From: Staphylococcus caprae
GTDB lineage: Bacteria; Bacillota; Bacilli; Staphylococcales; Staphylococcaceae
DNA length: 64,000 nt
Assembly (NCBI RefSeq): GCF_002902725.1
Contig: NZ_PPRT01000005.1
Location: 1 to 64,000, forward strand
Direction of reading: 5' to 3'
Shown here in pieces: positions 19,975 through 28,922 of this stretch. The position numbers were made by a program, and so were the translations under genes. The notes below the pieces were generated by a model that was given only the letters and a program-made list of their open reading frames with translations, searched no databases and had not been told where the DNA came from. Positions within the stretch are counted from its first letter, which is position 1. Every line of letters starts with the position of its first letter.

Positions 19975-21480
19975 TTAACGAATACCTTTCATCGCTTTAA
20001 TGATTTTAGGACTAAAGGCAAGAATGATGAAGGTAATCATAGCTGTAGTAATACCTAAGAATATGAAATAATTTGTTTGACCTAGTGGATCAATTAATTT
20101 TACTAACGTACCATTAAATGCTTGAGCAGATGCATTTGTTAATAGCCATAAACTCATCATTTGTGCATTGAATGCTTTCGGTGCTAATTTAACTGCCGCA
20201 CTGTTACCAGTAGGAGATAAGCACAATTCACCAACGACACAAATAATATATGAAAGGATAACCCAGTTGACTGAGAAATGTGCGCTGCCATAAATGCTAC
20301 CGATAATACCCATCATGATATAAGATGCACCTGCCATTAAAGCACCTATAACAAATTTGATAGGTAGACTAGGTTGGCGTCTTCCTAATTTTTGCCATAC
20401 CGCTGACACTACTGGTGCAAATAATAGGATAAATAATGGGTTAATAGATTGGAATATGGCTTCGCCGAAATTCGTTTTCCAACCAAATAGATTTAATTTC
20501 ATGTCGGAATGTTCAATTCCGTATATATTGAGAACGTTAGAACCTTGTTCTTGAATCGCCCAGAAAAGCATTCCTAAAATAAATAAAGGGATAAATGCTT
20601 TAACACGAGAACGTTCTGTATCTGTGACTTCTTTACTACGGATCATTGTAGTGAAATAAACAATTGGAAGTGCGATACCTAATATAAGGACTGTGTTACT
20701 TACTAAATCGAATGATAATGTATGTGTAATATAGGAAACAATCACTACAATAGCAATGATTGCTACGATAGCTCCAACAATTAAACTATATTTTTTCTTT
20801 TCGTCAGGTGAAAGTGGGTTAGTTGGCTTCATACCAACTTTACCAAGATTTTTACGATTAAATAAAACGTACCATACTAAACCAAGCGCCATACCAATTG
20901 CTGCGATTAAGAATCCACCGTGGAAATTTTTAACATTAATGAAGTGTTGTAAAATAATTGGTGAAATCAGTGCACCGAAGTTGACTGACATATAGAAAAT
21001 AACGAAACCAGCATCCATACGTACATCATTTTCAGGATATAAACGACCCACAATATTTGAAATATTTGGTTTCATCAAACCTGAACCAATAATAATAAAG
21101 AACATTGATGCGAATAATCCAAACATTGCGAACGGTAAACTTAGACAAATATGCCCAAGGATAATTAATACTGCACCTATTAAAGTTGCACCACGTGTTC
21201 CTGTAATTCTATCTGCTATCCATCCTCCTGGAATAGAAGACATGTATATTAATGCACCGTATACGGACATAATTGACATTGCCGTAGTTTTGTCGATACC
21301 AAGTCCGTGATCTTGAATCGCAAAATACATATAAAAAATAAGCATTGCTCTCATACCGTAGTAGCTGAATCGCTCCCAAAACTCTACGAAAAAGAGTACG
21401 CCTAAACCTCGAGGATGCCCGAAGAATCCATGTTGAGGTATTTCTTGAACTGCTTGTTCATGGGAATTATTTGTTGACAT
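19975..21480 (-). CDS. dtpT: Proton-dependent di-/tripeptide transporter (POT family)
   Basis: The 501-residue POT/PTR2 transporter imports di- and tripeptides with protons. The family signature FFVEFWERFSYYGMRAMLIFYMY is near residue 30 (given here only as the start FFVEFWERF). Further marks are the long GALISPII segment and about 14 membrane helices. The AAAGGATGGGATG leader precedes the ATG. Two CodY-like sites lie upstream, as expected for a nutrient peptide importer. It is a single gene. Confidence 0.9.
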   Translation of the reverse strand: MSTNNSHEQAVQEIPQHGFFGHPRGLGVLFFVEFWERFSYYGMRAMLIFYMYFAIQDHGLGIDKTTAMSIMSVYGALIYMSSIPGGWIADRITGTRGATLIGAVLIILGHICLSLPFAMFGLFASMFFIIIGSGLMKPNISNIVGRLYPENDVRMDAGFVIFYMSVNFGALISPIILQHFINVKNFHGGFLIAAIGMALGLVWYVLFNRKNLGKVGMKPTNPLSPDEKKKYSLIVGAIVAIIAIVVIVSYITHTLSFDLVSNTVLILGIALPIVYFTTMIRSKEVTDTERSRVKAFIPLFILGMLFWAIQEQGSNVLNIYGIEHSDMKLNLFGWKTNFGEAIFQSINPLFILLFAPVVSAVWQKLGRRQPSLPIKFVIGALMAGASYIMMGIIGSIYGSAHFSVNWVILSYIICVVGELCLSPTGNSAAVKLAPKAFNAQMMSLWLLTNASAQAFNGTLVKLIDPLGQTNYFIFLGITTAMITFIILAFSPKIIKAMKGIR

Positions 21481-21554
21481 AATATCATCCCATCCTTTCT
21501 TCCCCTAATAACCATATTAAATTGTTTAAAAATGATTGTACTATTGTGGATAAT

Positions 21555-21579
21555 AATTTTCAATAATTTTCAAAAAATA
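21555..21579. promoter_or_regulatory. Putative overlapping CodY boxes upstream of dtpT
   Basis: Two overlapping 15-base windows, at 21555 and 21565, match AATTTTCWGAAAATT at 12 and 13 of 15 positions. They lie about 75-100 bases before dtpT. The background is A/T-rich, so chance matches are possible. Confidence 0.4.
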
Positions 21580-21677
21580 AAAATAATATGAATATTCAGT
21601 CTATTTATGAATTTCATTACATTTATATGACAATTTGTGTCTTTATTTATATCAAATAAGAAAATAATTTTTATAAC

Positions 21678-21712
21678 AAAAACCTCCATTGAATAAACAC
21701 TTTCAATGGAGG
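21678..21712 (-). terminator. Intrinsic terminator of the EamA-queF unit
   Basis: A perfect 11-bp stem (CCTCCATTGAA at 21683 with TTCAATGGAGG at 21702) is followed on the minus strand by five T residues. Confidence 0.9.
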
Positions 21713-21721
21713 GCGATATAT

Positions 21722-22222
21722 TTAACGATTATCAATTTTTTCTGGGTACATATCATGATTCATTAAGCGATGTTCTGCCATTTTTTCATATTTTGAATTC
21801 GGGCGACCATAGTTTGTATAAGGATCAATTGAAATGCCACCTCTAGGAGTGAATTTACCCCAAACCTCAATATAGTGTGGATCCATTAATTCAATTAAAT
21901 CATTCATAATAATATTCATACAATCCTCATGGAAATCGCCGTGATTTCTAAAGCTGAATAAATATAGCTTTAATGATTTAGACTCCACCATTTTGATATT
22001 AGGAATATATGAAATATAAATTGTTGCAAAATCTGGTTGGCCTGTAATAGGGCATAACGATGTAAACTCTGGGCAATTAAATTTAACGAAATAGTCACGC
22101 CCCTGATGCTTATTATCGAATGTTTCTAAAACATCTGGTCTGTAATCAAAATCATACGTATTGTTTTGATTTCCTAGTAATGTAATATCTTGTAATTCAT
22201 CTTTTTGACGTCCTTGTTCCAT
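21722..22222 (-). CDS. queF: NADPH-dependent 7-cyano-7-deazaguanine reductase QueF
   Basis: QueF reduces the nitrile of preQ0 to the aminomethyl of preQ1, the last soluble step before tRNA insertion. The 166-residue protein carries the catalytic cysteine in [15 protein letters not shown] and the signature [22 protein letters not shown] that binds the nucleotide cofactor. AAAGGAG precedes the ATG. It lies 13 bases after the EamA transporter gene on the same strand, about 20 kb from queCDE, and no preQ1 aptamer precedes this unit. Confidence 0.95.
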   Translation of the reverse strand: MEQGRQKDELQDITLLGNQNNTYDFDYRPDVLETFDNKHQGRDYFVKFNCPEFTSLCPITGQPDFATIYISYIPNIKMVESKSLKLYLFSFRNHGDFHEDCMNIIMNDLIELMDPHYIEVWGKFTPRGGISIDPYTNYGRPNSKYEKMAEHRLMNHDMYPEKIDNR

Positions 22223-22235
22223 TATATTGGCTCCT

Positions 22236-23102
22236 TTAACTTTCTTTTATACTAGATTCTCTTCGTGCCTTTTCAAACATATAGTAACTTGCACCGATAA
22301 TCACAACATAACCTACAGTCGCAAACATATCAGGTGTTTCTCCGAATAAGATAAAGCCGAATAATGCTGTGAAAATGATTGAAGCATACGTAAAGATTGA
22401 AATATCTTTTGCAGGAGCAAAACCATATGCTAGTGTGATACCAATTTGTCCAACGGCTGCTGACAATCCTGCACCTAGTAGATATAAGATTTGCACTGTT
22501 GTCATAGGTTCAAATGTAAAAATTGAGAAAGGTATCAATACGACCACCGAGAATAAAGAGAAATAAAATACAATTGTATATGGTTTCTCACGAGTGCTTA
22601 GTGCACGAACGCATGTATAAGCTGATGCGGCAAAGATACCTGAGAATAATCCTGCTATTGAAGGGATAACAGAAGAAGAAAATTCTGGTTTTACAATTAA
22701 TAACATACCTAATATGGCTATAATCATAGCTGATATTTGATATTTACGTACCTTTTCATGTAGGAAAATTAGACTTAAAAGAATCGTCCAAAATGGATTT
22801 AATTTCATAAGTGTATCGGCATCACTTAGAACCATATGGTCAATAGCATATATATTTAGTAATACACCTATTAGACCTAAAGTTGAGCGAGATATGAGTA
22901 GAGGTTGACTGCTCAACTTCCCAAACATTGGTTGTTTATATTTAAAAATAAAAAATAATGGTATAAACATAGCTACAAAATTTCTAGCGAGTGATTTCTG
23001 AAATACAGGTAAATCTCCTGCAAGCCTGAAAAAGACTGACATAAAGCTAAATCCCACTGCAGAAATTAAAATAGCAATAATACCTTTTACTTTTGGATTC
23101 AA
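22236..23102 (-). CDS. EamA/DMT family transporter
   Basis: A 288-residue permease of the drug/metabolite transporter superfamily with about ten membrane segments in two homologous EamA halves (about residues 1-135 and 145-280). It probably uses a TTG start (codon at 23102) with GAGGCG six bases upstream. It is followed 13 bases later by queF. The pairing suggests a link to queuosine precursors, but the family covers many substrates and the sequence gives no direct substrate clue. Confidence 0.78.
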   Translation of the reverse strand: MNPKVKGIIAILISAVGFSFMSVFFRLAGDLPVFQKSLARNFVAMFIPLFFIFKYKQPMFGKLSSQPLLISRSTLGLIGVLLNIYAIDHMVLSDADTLMKLNPFWTILLSLIFLHEKVRKYQISAMIIAILGMLLIVKPEFSSSVIPSIAGLFSGIFAASAYTCVRALSTREKPYTIVFYFSLFSVVVLIPFSIFTFEPMTTVQILYLLGAGLSAAVGQIGITLAYGFAPAKDISIFTYASIIFTALFGFILFGETPDMFATVGYVVIIGASYYMFEKARRESSIKES

Positions 23103-23172
23103 TATTATCGCCTCAATACTATAAGATTAACGTAACTATATTAGCATAAATAAAATGGCTATGCATAAGTCC

Positions 23173-23201
23173 TTGCAAAATAAAAAATAGAGTTATATAA
23201 T
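23173..23201 (+). promoter_or_regulatory. Sigma-A-like promoter next to LexA box
   Basis: TTGCAA at 23173 and a perfect TATAAT at 23196 are 17 bases apart. TTGCAA is palindromic, so it could also serve as the -35 of a leftward promoter for the EamA gene. Confidence 0.65.
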
Positions 23202-23208
23202 CTAAATA

Positions 23209-23222
23209 CGAACACACGTTCT
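23209..23222. promoter_or_regulatory. LexA (SOS) box
   Basis: CGAACACACGTTCT matches the Gram-positive LexA site CGAAC-N4-GTTCG at 9 of 10 fixed positions. It covers the expected start point of the promoter at 23173-23201. Confidence 0.65.
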
Positions 23223-23514
23223 ATTTTAGAGGCGTTATATCTTATAAGAATTTAATTGTGATTAATGAAAACATAAAGGTATAAAATACTTGTTGTTGTA
23301 GGTTGTATGAAACTTCTGTGCGAGATTTTGACCTCAAGTGCATCGTAGAGGGGCATGATTATTTTTGATTAAAAAGCAAGTAAATACCCTTGAAAAAATT
23401 TTTTATTTCAGAATAATGAGCTCTAATAACGTAGTGGTGCACTTTCTGAAAGATTAACTATTTTTCGTCAATAAACTTTAACTTTCATAAATTTGAGCAC
23501 TTATGTATAATGAA

Positions 23515-23562
23515 ACACAGAATATAGTATTAAATTTCAAAATCAAACACTACATATTGTGT
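23515..23562. promoter_or_regulatory. Pair of NrdR boxes for the nrdIEF operon
   Basis: Two 16-base NrdR-type sites, ACACAGAATATAGTAT at 23515 and ACACTACATATTGTGT at 23547, start 32 bases apart. This is the three-helical-turn spacing typical of tandem NrdR operators. A TATAAT lies just upstream of the first. They are about 570 bases from the nrdI ATG. Confidence 0.75.
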
Positions 23563-23750
23563 TTACGAATTAAAAGTTAATATGTGAAATACAATCATTT
23601 TAATGCAAATTCACACTAAAGAATATGATAAATTATTGCTATTTTAGTAATCAGTTACAAAAAAGATAATTTGTCATATCGTGATGATTTAAGTTTTGAC
23701 TACTATATATAGGGGTTATTTACTTATAGAGATACTAAAAGCATTAAAAA

Positions 23751-23974
23751 GGGAGTAGAACTGAAATAAATTAGTAAAATTAATTTCGTTGTTCCACATC
23801 CAACTTGCATTGTTTGCAAATTTCTTTATTAAGAAATTTTCTATGTTGGGACCCTGACGGCATGGATGACTAGGATTGAGAGCAACTTGATATAAGCAAC
23901 TTTCATTTCAGACATCGACTGCTCATATATTAAATGAGGCTAAGTTAATCAATGATGTCCCAGTCGCATTTATA
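23751..23974 (+). repeat. Staphylococcal-type intergenic repeat, copy A
   Basis: This copy shares with copies at 50875-51060 (inverted) and 53494-53709 the order TTAGTAAAATTAATTTCG, then AACTTGCATTGTTTGCA, then TATGTTGGG, GGATGA-TAGGATTGA and CTTGATAT. The copy lies between the NrdR boxes and nrdI. Its right-hand end, GAGGCTAAG ... TCCCAGTC, is a decayed form of the terminator seen in the other copies and has no T run. Confidence 0.8.
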
Positions 23975-24130
23975 GATATGCTTTTCGATACAGTAAATTT
24001 AAGTATCAAAACTTTTAAATACAAAATTATATCGATGTACACCTCTATTTTAGTGGTGATTTTATTTTTTGAGCTAGTGAGTACTCGATATAACCATGAC
24101 AGCTAAAGATTGAGGAAAGAAGGTGATCCA

Positions 24131-24529
24131 ATGAAAGTAGTATATTTCTCATTTTCAGGCAATGTCAGACGCTTTATTCAAAGAGCAGGAATTGATGACA
24201 CGATGGAAATTACTCAAGATAATTGTACAGAATCAGTAAGTGAACCTTATATCTTAGTTACTGGCACTATTGGATTTGGAGAAGTGCCACAACCCGTTCA
24301 ATCTTTTTTAGAGGTAAATCACGCTCAATTACAAGCGGTAGCTGCAAGTGGAAATCGCAATTGGGGACAAAATTTTGCGAAAGCAGGCCGCACAATCTCA
24401 GAGGAATATAATGTTCCGTTATTGATGAAATTTGAAGTACAAGGCACGAATAACGATGTAATTGAATTTAAGGATAAGGTGGGTAATTTCAATGAAAACC
24501 ATGGACGAGAAGAAATACAATCATATTGA
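24131..24529 (+). CDS. nrdI: Flavodoxin-like NrdI
   Basis: NrdI is a small flavoprotein that activates the class Ib ribonucleotide reductase by supplying oxidant for assembling the NrdF dimanganese-tyrosyl radical. Start at 24131 ([15 protein letters not shown]) has GAAGGTGAT upstream and gives 132 residues. The FMN-binding SFSGNVRRF loop and the GTIGFGEVP and GNRNWG loops are in place. It overlaps nrdE by 38 bases, so the two are coupled. Confidence 0.93.
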   Translation: MKVVYFSFSGNVRRFIQRAGIDDTMEITQDNCTESVSEPYILVTGTIGFGEVPQPVQSFLEVNHAQLQAVAASGNRNWGQNFAKAGRTISEEYNVPLLMKFEVQGTNNDVIEFKDKVGNFNENHGREEIQSY

Positions 24530-26597
24530 ATTAAATAATGAAGTAACTAAGCGAAAAGATAATGGTTTTTTCGACTTAGAGAAAGATCAAGAAGCTTTAA
24601 AAGTTTATCTTGAAGAAATCCATGATAAGACTATATATTTCGATGACGAAATCGAACGTTTACATTATCTTGTAGATAATAATTTCTATTTTAATGTGTT
24701 TGAAAAATATACTGAAGAAAGTTTAAGAGAAATTACTGAGTTTGCTAAATCAATCCATTTCCAATTTGCTAGTTATATGTCTGCAAGTAAGTTTTATAAA
24801 GACTATGCTCTAAAAACAAATGATAAAAGTCAATTTTTAGAAGATTATAACCAACACGTAGCAATTGTTGCCCTCTATTTGGCAAACGGTGACACTAAAC
24901 AAGCTAAACAATTTATTTCTTCTATGGTTGAACAACGTTATCAACCAGCAACACCAACTTTCTTAAACGCAGGACGTGCGCGTCGTGGAGAACTTGTTTC
25001 ATGTTTCTTATTAGAAGTAGATGACAGTTTAAACTCTATTAACTTTATTGATTCAACAGCTAAGCAATTGAGTAAAATTGGTGGCGGTGTTGCGATCAAC
25101 TTATCTAAACTACGTGCACGTGGCGAAGCTATTAAAGGGATCAAAGGCGTTGCTAAAGGTGTATTACCAGTGGCAAAAGCACTTGAAGGTGGATTTAGTT
25201 ATGCGGATCAATTAGGTCAACGTCCGGGTGCTGGCGCTGTATATTTAAATATTTTCCATTATGATGTGGAAGAGTTTTTAGATACTAAAAAGGTAAATGC
25301 TGACGAAGATTTACGTTTATCTACAATTTCAACTGGTCTTATCGTTCCATCTAAATTCTTTGATTTGGCTAAAGAAGGCAAAGATTTCTATATGTTTGCA
25401 CCACATACGGTTAAACAAGAATATGGTGTAACTTTAGATGATATCGATTTAGAGAAATATTATGATGATATGGTTGCTAATCCAAATATCGAGAAGAAGA
25501 AAAAAGATGCTCGTGAAATGTTAAATACAATTGCCCAAACGCAATTGCAATCTGGATATCCATATCTTATGTTTAAAGACAATGCTAATAAAGTACATGC
25601 GAACTCTAATATTGGCCAAATCAAAATGAGTAATTTATGTACTGAAATTTTCCAACTACAAGAAACATCTGTTATTAATGATTACGGTACTGAAGACGAA
25701 ATTAAGCGTGATATTTCTTGTAATCTTGGTTCTTTAAATATTGTTAACGTGATGGAATCAGGTAAATTCAGAGATTCAGTCCATACTGGAATGGATGCTT
25801 TAACTGTAGTGAGTGATGAAGCTAATATTCAGAATGCACCAGGTGTTAAAAAAGCAAACAGCGAATTACATTCAGTTGGTTTAGGTGTAATGAATCTTCA
25901 TGGCTATCTTGCTAAAAATAAAATCGGTTATGAATCTGAGGAAGCAAAAGATTTTGCTAACATTTTCTTCATGATGATGAACTACTATTCTATTGAACGT
26001 TCAATGGAAATTGCTAAAGAACGTGGAGAAAGATATCAAGATTTTGAGTCTTCAGATTATGCTAATGGTAAATATTTTGAATTTTATACTTCACAAGAAT
26101 TTGAACCTCAATTTGAAAAAGTTCGTCAATTATTTGAAGGTCTAGATATTCCAACATCAGATGATTGGAAAGCATTACAGAAAGAAGTTGAACAATATGG
26201 ACTATATCATGCGTATAGATTAGCGATTGCGCCTACACAAAGTATTTCATATGTTCAAAATGCAACAAGTTCTGTAATGCCAATTGTAGATCAGATTGAA
26301 CGTCGTACTTATGGCAATGCTGAAACGTTTTATCCTATGCCTTTCTTGTCACCTGAAACAATGTGGTATTACAAATCAGCATTTAATACTGACCAAATGA
26401 AATTAATTGATTTAGTTTCAACAATTCAAACTCACGTAGACCAAGGTATTTCAACTATTTTATATGTTAATTCAGAAATATCTACACGTGAACTTTCAAG
26501 ATTATATGTTTATGCACATTACAAAGGATTAAAATCACTTTATTACACAAGAAATAAACTATTAAGTGTAGAAGAGTGTACAAGTTGTGCAATTTAA
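24492..26597 (+). CDS. nrdE: Class Ib ribonucleotide reductase, catalytic subunit NrdE
   Basis: NrdE reduces ribonucleoside diphosphates to deoxy forms and needs NrdF for its radical. Start at 24492 ([14 protein letters not shown]) has AAGGTGGG upstream and gives 701 residues; a start at 24462 would add ten residues. Conserved features include [25 protein letters not shown] and the ALSPTQ-type loop (here [15 protein letters not shown]). The C-terminal CTSC is the mobile redox pair. A short N-terminus without an ATP-cone domain fits class Ib. Part of nrdI-nrdE-nrdF. Confidence 0.96.
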   Translation: MKTMDEKKYNHIELNNEVTKRKDNGFFDLEKDQEALKVYLEEIHDKTIYFDDEIERLHYLVDNNFYFNVFEKYTEESLREITEFAKSIHFQFASYMSASKFYKDYALKTNDKSQFLEDYNQHVAIVALYLANGDTKQAKQFISSMVEQRYQPATPTFLNAGRARRGELVSCFLLEVDDSLNSINFIDSTAKQLSKIGGGVAINLSKLRARGEAIKGIKGVAKGVLPVAKALEGGFSYADQLGQRPGAGAVYLNIFHYDVEEFLDTKKVNADEDLRLSTISTGLIVPSKFFDLAKEGKDFYMFAPHTVKQEYGVTLDDIDLEKYYDDMVANPNIEKKKKDAREMLNTIAQTQLQSGYPYLMFKDNANKVHANSNIGQIKMSNLCTEIFQLQETSVINDYGTEDEIKRDISCNLGSLNIVNVMESGKFRDSVHTGMDALTVVSDEANIQNAPGVKKANSELHSVGLGVMNLHGYLAKNKIGYESEEAKDFANIFFMMMNYYSIERSMEIAKERGERYQDFESSDYANGKYFEFYTSQEFEPQFEKVRQLFEGLDIPTSDDWKALQKEVEQYGLYHAYRLAIAPTQSISYVQNATSSVMPIVDQIERRTYGNAETFYPMPFLSPETMWYYKSAFNTDQMKLIDLVSTIQTHVDQGISTILYVNSEISTRELSRLYVYAHYKGLKSLYYTRNKLLSVEECTSCAI

Positions 26598-26632
26598 TTA
26601 GATAACTCAAACAAATCAACCACTAGAGAATA

Positions 26633-26680
26633 TTTCAATCACTTAGAAATGATGACATTCATCCATTTCTATGATTGAAA
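26633..26680 (+). other. Intercistronic stem-loop between nrdE and nrdF
   Basis: TTTCAATCA-CT-TAGAAATG pairs with CATTTCTATGATTGAAA over 17 bp, with a two-base bulge. No T run follows, so it is more likely an mRNA-processing or stability element than a terminator. Confidence 0.65.
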
Positions 26681-26717
26681 TGCTCTATATTATACATAAA
26701 CAGACAGGAGGATTTTC

Positions 26718-27686
26718 ATGAAGGCAGTCAACTGGAATACCCAAGAAGATATGACGAATATGTTTTGGCGTCAAAATATCTCACAAATGTGGGTAGAAAC
26801 AGAGTTTAAAGTTTCAAAAGATATTGCAAGTTGGAAGACACTATCAGATTCTGAAAGAGAAACATTTAAAAAAGCATTAGCAGGGTTAACTGGTCTAGAT
26901 ACACATCAAGCAGATGATGGTATGCCTTTGATTATGTTACACACGACTGATTTAAGAAAAAAAGCTGTGTATTCATTTATGGCTATGATGGAACAAATTC
27001 ATGCTAAGAGTTACTCTCATATTTTTACGACATTACTTCCATCTAGTGAAACAAACTATTTACTAGATACATGGGTTATTGAAGAACCTCATTTAAAATA
27101 TAAATCAGATAAAATTATCGATAATTATCATAAACTCTGGGGAAAAGAAGCTTCAATCTTTGACCAATATATAGCGAGAGTTTCAAGTGTATTCTTAGAA
27201 ACATTCTTATTCTATTCTGGTTTCTATTATCCTCTTTATCTTGCTGGACAAGGTAAAATGACAACTTCTGGTGAAATTATTCGTAAAATTTTATTAGATG
27301 AATCAATTCATGGCGTATTCACTGGCTTAGATGCGCAAAGTTTACGTAATGAACTTTCAGAAAGTGAAAAGCAAAAAGCTGATCAAGAAATGTATAAATT
27401 ATTAAATGAACTTTATGATAATGAAGTTTCATATACGCATTTACTATATGATGATATTGGTTTAACTGAAGATGTTCTAAACTATGTACGTTATAACGGT
27501 AATAAAGCATTATCTAACTTAGGATTTGAACCATATTTTGAAGAACGTGAATTTAATCCTATTATTGAAAATGCATTGGATACATCTACTAAGAACCATG
27601 ACTTCTTCTCAGTTAAAGGTGATGGCTATACGTTAGCGTTAAACGTAGAGGCTTTACAAGATGAAGACTTTATCTTCGATAAATAA
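26718..27686 (+). CDS. nrdF: Class Ib ribonucleotide reductase, radical subunit NrdF
   Basis: NrdF holds the tyrosyl radical cofactor used by NrdE. The 322-residue ferritin-like protein begins with the conserved WNTQEDMTNMFWRQN region. Metal-ligand helices include MMEQIHAKSYSHIF and LDESIHGVFTG. ACAGGAGG lies about 6 bases before the ATG. It ends with EDFIF near the C-terminus that docks on NrdE. It is separated from nrdE by a 120-base spacer with a large hairpin, so its level may differ from nrdIE. A terminator follows. Confidence 0.95.
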   Translation: MKAVNWNTQEDMTNMFWRQNISQMWVETEFKVSKDIASWKTLSDSERETFKKALAGLTGLDTHQADDGMPLIMLHTTDLRKKAVYSFMAMMEQIHAKSYSHIFTTLLPSSETNYLLDTWVIEEPHLKYKSDKIIDNYHKLWGKEASIFDQYIARVSSVFLETFLFYSGFYYPLYLAGQGKMTTSGEIIRKILLDESIHGVFTGLDAQSLRNELSESEKQKADQEMYKLLNELYDNEVSYTHLLYDDIGLTEDVLNYVRYNGNKALSNLGFEPYFEEREFNPIIENALDTSTKNHDFFSVKGDGYTLALNVEALQDEDFIFDK

Positions 27687-27699
27687 GATGACATATATT

Positions 27700-27739
27700 A
27701 AGGAGATTCCTATTAAAATGAGTAGGAATCTCCTTTTTT
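27700..27739 (+). terminator. Intrinsic terminator of nrdIEF
   Basis: A perfect 13-bp stem (AAGGAGATTCCTA with TAGGAATCTCCTT) followed by T residues. Confidence 0.93.
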
Positions 27740-27873
27740 GCGTGTAAAAAGTCATAAATGATAAATAATGTTAATTATTACGAACTATCGTATAGAAATA
27801 TTTATAAAGAAAATTTCAAAAAATGTGAAAAGCTATTGAAAAACGATAACATAATCTATAATATTAATGGTAA

Positions 27874-27888
27874 TGATAATCATTATCA
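27874..27888 (+). promoter_or_regulatory. Fur box of the sst operon
   Basis: TGATAAT-C-ATTATCA is a perfect 7-1-7 inverted repeat, extended by further ATTATC units. It lies about 60 bases before sstA, so the operon should be repressed when iron is plentiful. Confidence 0.92.
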
Positions 27889-27947
27889 TTATCATTTAAG
27901 TCGGTTATTAACTTCGCATCATACATATTTAGCAAGGAGAATGACTA

Positions 27948-28922
27948 ATGAAATTTATATTTAAAGGTTATACCTTATTTATTTTATTAGTGATTTTAAC
28001 TATTGTCTCTTTATTTATAGGAGTGAGTCAGCTCTCTCTCTTAGATATTTTCCATTTAGATGATGAACAAATGAACATTTTGCTTTCAAGCCGTATTCCT
28101 AGAACGGTGAGTATCCTCCTTTCAGGAAGTTCACTTGCATTAGCAGGATTAATTATGCAACAGATGATGCAAAATAAATTTGTAAGCCCTACCACTGCAG
28201 GTACTATGGAATGGGCGAAATTAGGTATTTTAATTTCACTACTGTTCTTTCCAAATGGACATATTTTAATCAAATTATTATTCGCTGTTGCTTTAAGTAT
28301 TATTGGGACTTTTATATTTGTTCGATTAATTAATCTTATACGTGTAAAAGAGGTCATTTTTGTTCCACTCTTAGGGATTATGATTGGTGGTATTATATCC
28401 AGCTTTACCACATTTATAGCGTTAAGAACAAATGCGTTACAAAGCATTGGCAATTGGTTAACTGGAAATTTTGCCATTATAACGAGTGGTCGTTATGAGG
28501 TATTGTATCTCACTATACCTTTACTTATTCTAGCGTTTGTTTTTGCAAATCATTTTACAATTGCAGGTATGGGAAAAGACTTTAGTCATAATTTAGGTGT
28601 AAGTTATGAAAAAATCATTAATATCGCATTATTTATTACTGCAACGCTAACAGCTTTAGTCGTTGTTACAGTAGGAACGCTACCATTTTTAGGATTAATT
28701 GTACCGAATATTATCTCTATTTACAGAGGTGATCATTTGAAAAATGCATTACCGCACACACTCATGCTCGGTGCGATTTTTGTATTAATTGCTGATATTA
28801 TTGGCAGAATCATTGTTTATCCTTATGAGATTAATATTGGGTTAACGATAGGTGTATTTGGCACAATTATTTTCCTAATCTTGCTGATGAAAGGTAGGAA
28901 AAATTATGCAAATGAGCTCTAA
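27948..28922 (+). CDS. sstA: Siderophore ABC transporter permease SstA
   Basis: A 324-residue FecCD-family membrane permease of an iron-siderophore importer. The GSSLALAGLIMQQ segment near residue 60 and the GTLPFLGLIVPNI loop near 240 (the coupling region to the ATPase) are characteristic; about nine membrane segments are visible. AAGGAGAATG precedes the ATG. It is the first gene of sstABCD behind the Fur box. It overlaps sstB by 17 bases. In S. aureus the homologous system is linked to catechol-type siderophore uptake. Confidence 0.9.
   Translation: MKFIFKGYTLFILLVILTIVSLFIGVSQLSLLDIFHLDDEQMNILLSSRIPRTVSILLSGSSLALAGLIMQQMMQNKFVSPTTAGTMEWAKLGILISLLFFPNGHILIKLLFAVALSIIGTFIFVRLINLIRVKEVIFVPLLGIMIGGIISSFTTFIALRTNALQSIGNWLTGNFAIITSGRYEVLYLTIPLLILAFVFANHFTIAGMGKDFSHNLGVSYEKIINIALFITATLTALVVVTVGTLPFLGLIVPNIISIYRGDHLKNALPHTLMLGAIFVLIADIIGRIIVYPYEINIGLTIGVFGTIIFLILLMKGRKNYANEL

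Larger units (their letters stand above)
23103..24130. other. 1 kb non-coding region before nrdI
   Basis: No credible open frame was found on either strand; short ATG frames of about 13 codons lack ribosome sites. The region holds a LexA-box promoter (23173-23222), two NrdR boxes (23515-23562) and an intergenic repeat copy (23751-23974). A transcript from the NrdR promoter would have a leader of about 550 bases before nrdI. Confidence 0.6.

Noticed and set aside
23300-23345. Short ORF (about 13 codons, MKLLCEIL...) downstream of the LexA promoter
   Set aside because: No ribosome site and too short; listed as non-coding.
27758-27964. 68-codon plus-strand frame before sstA
   Set aside because: It runs through the Fur box and its His/Tyr/Asn-rich product reflects the ATCATT repeats; no ribosome site, so it is regulatory DNA.
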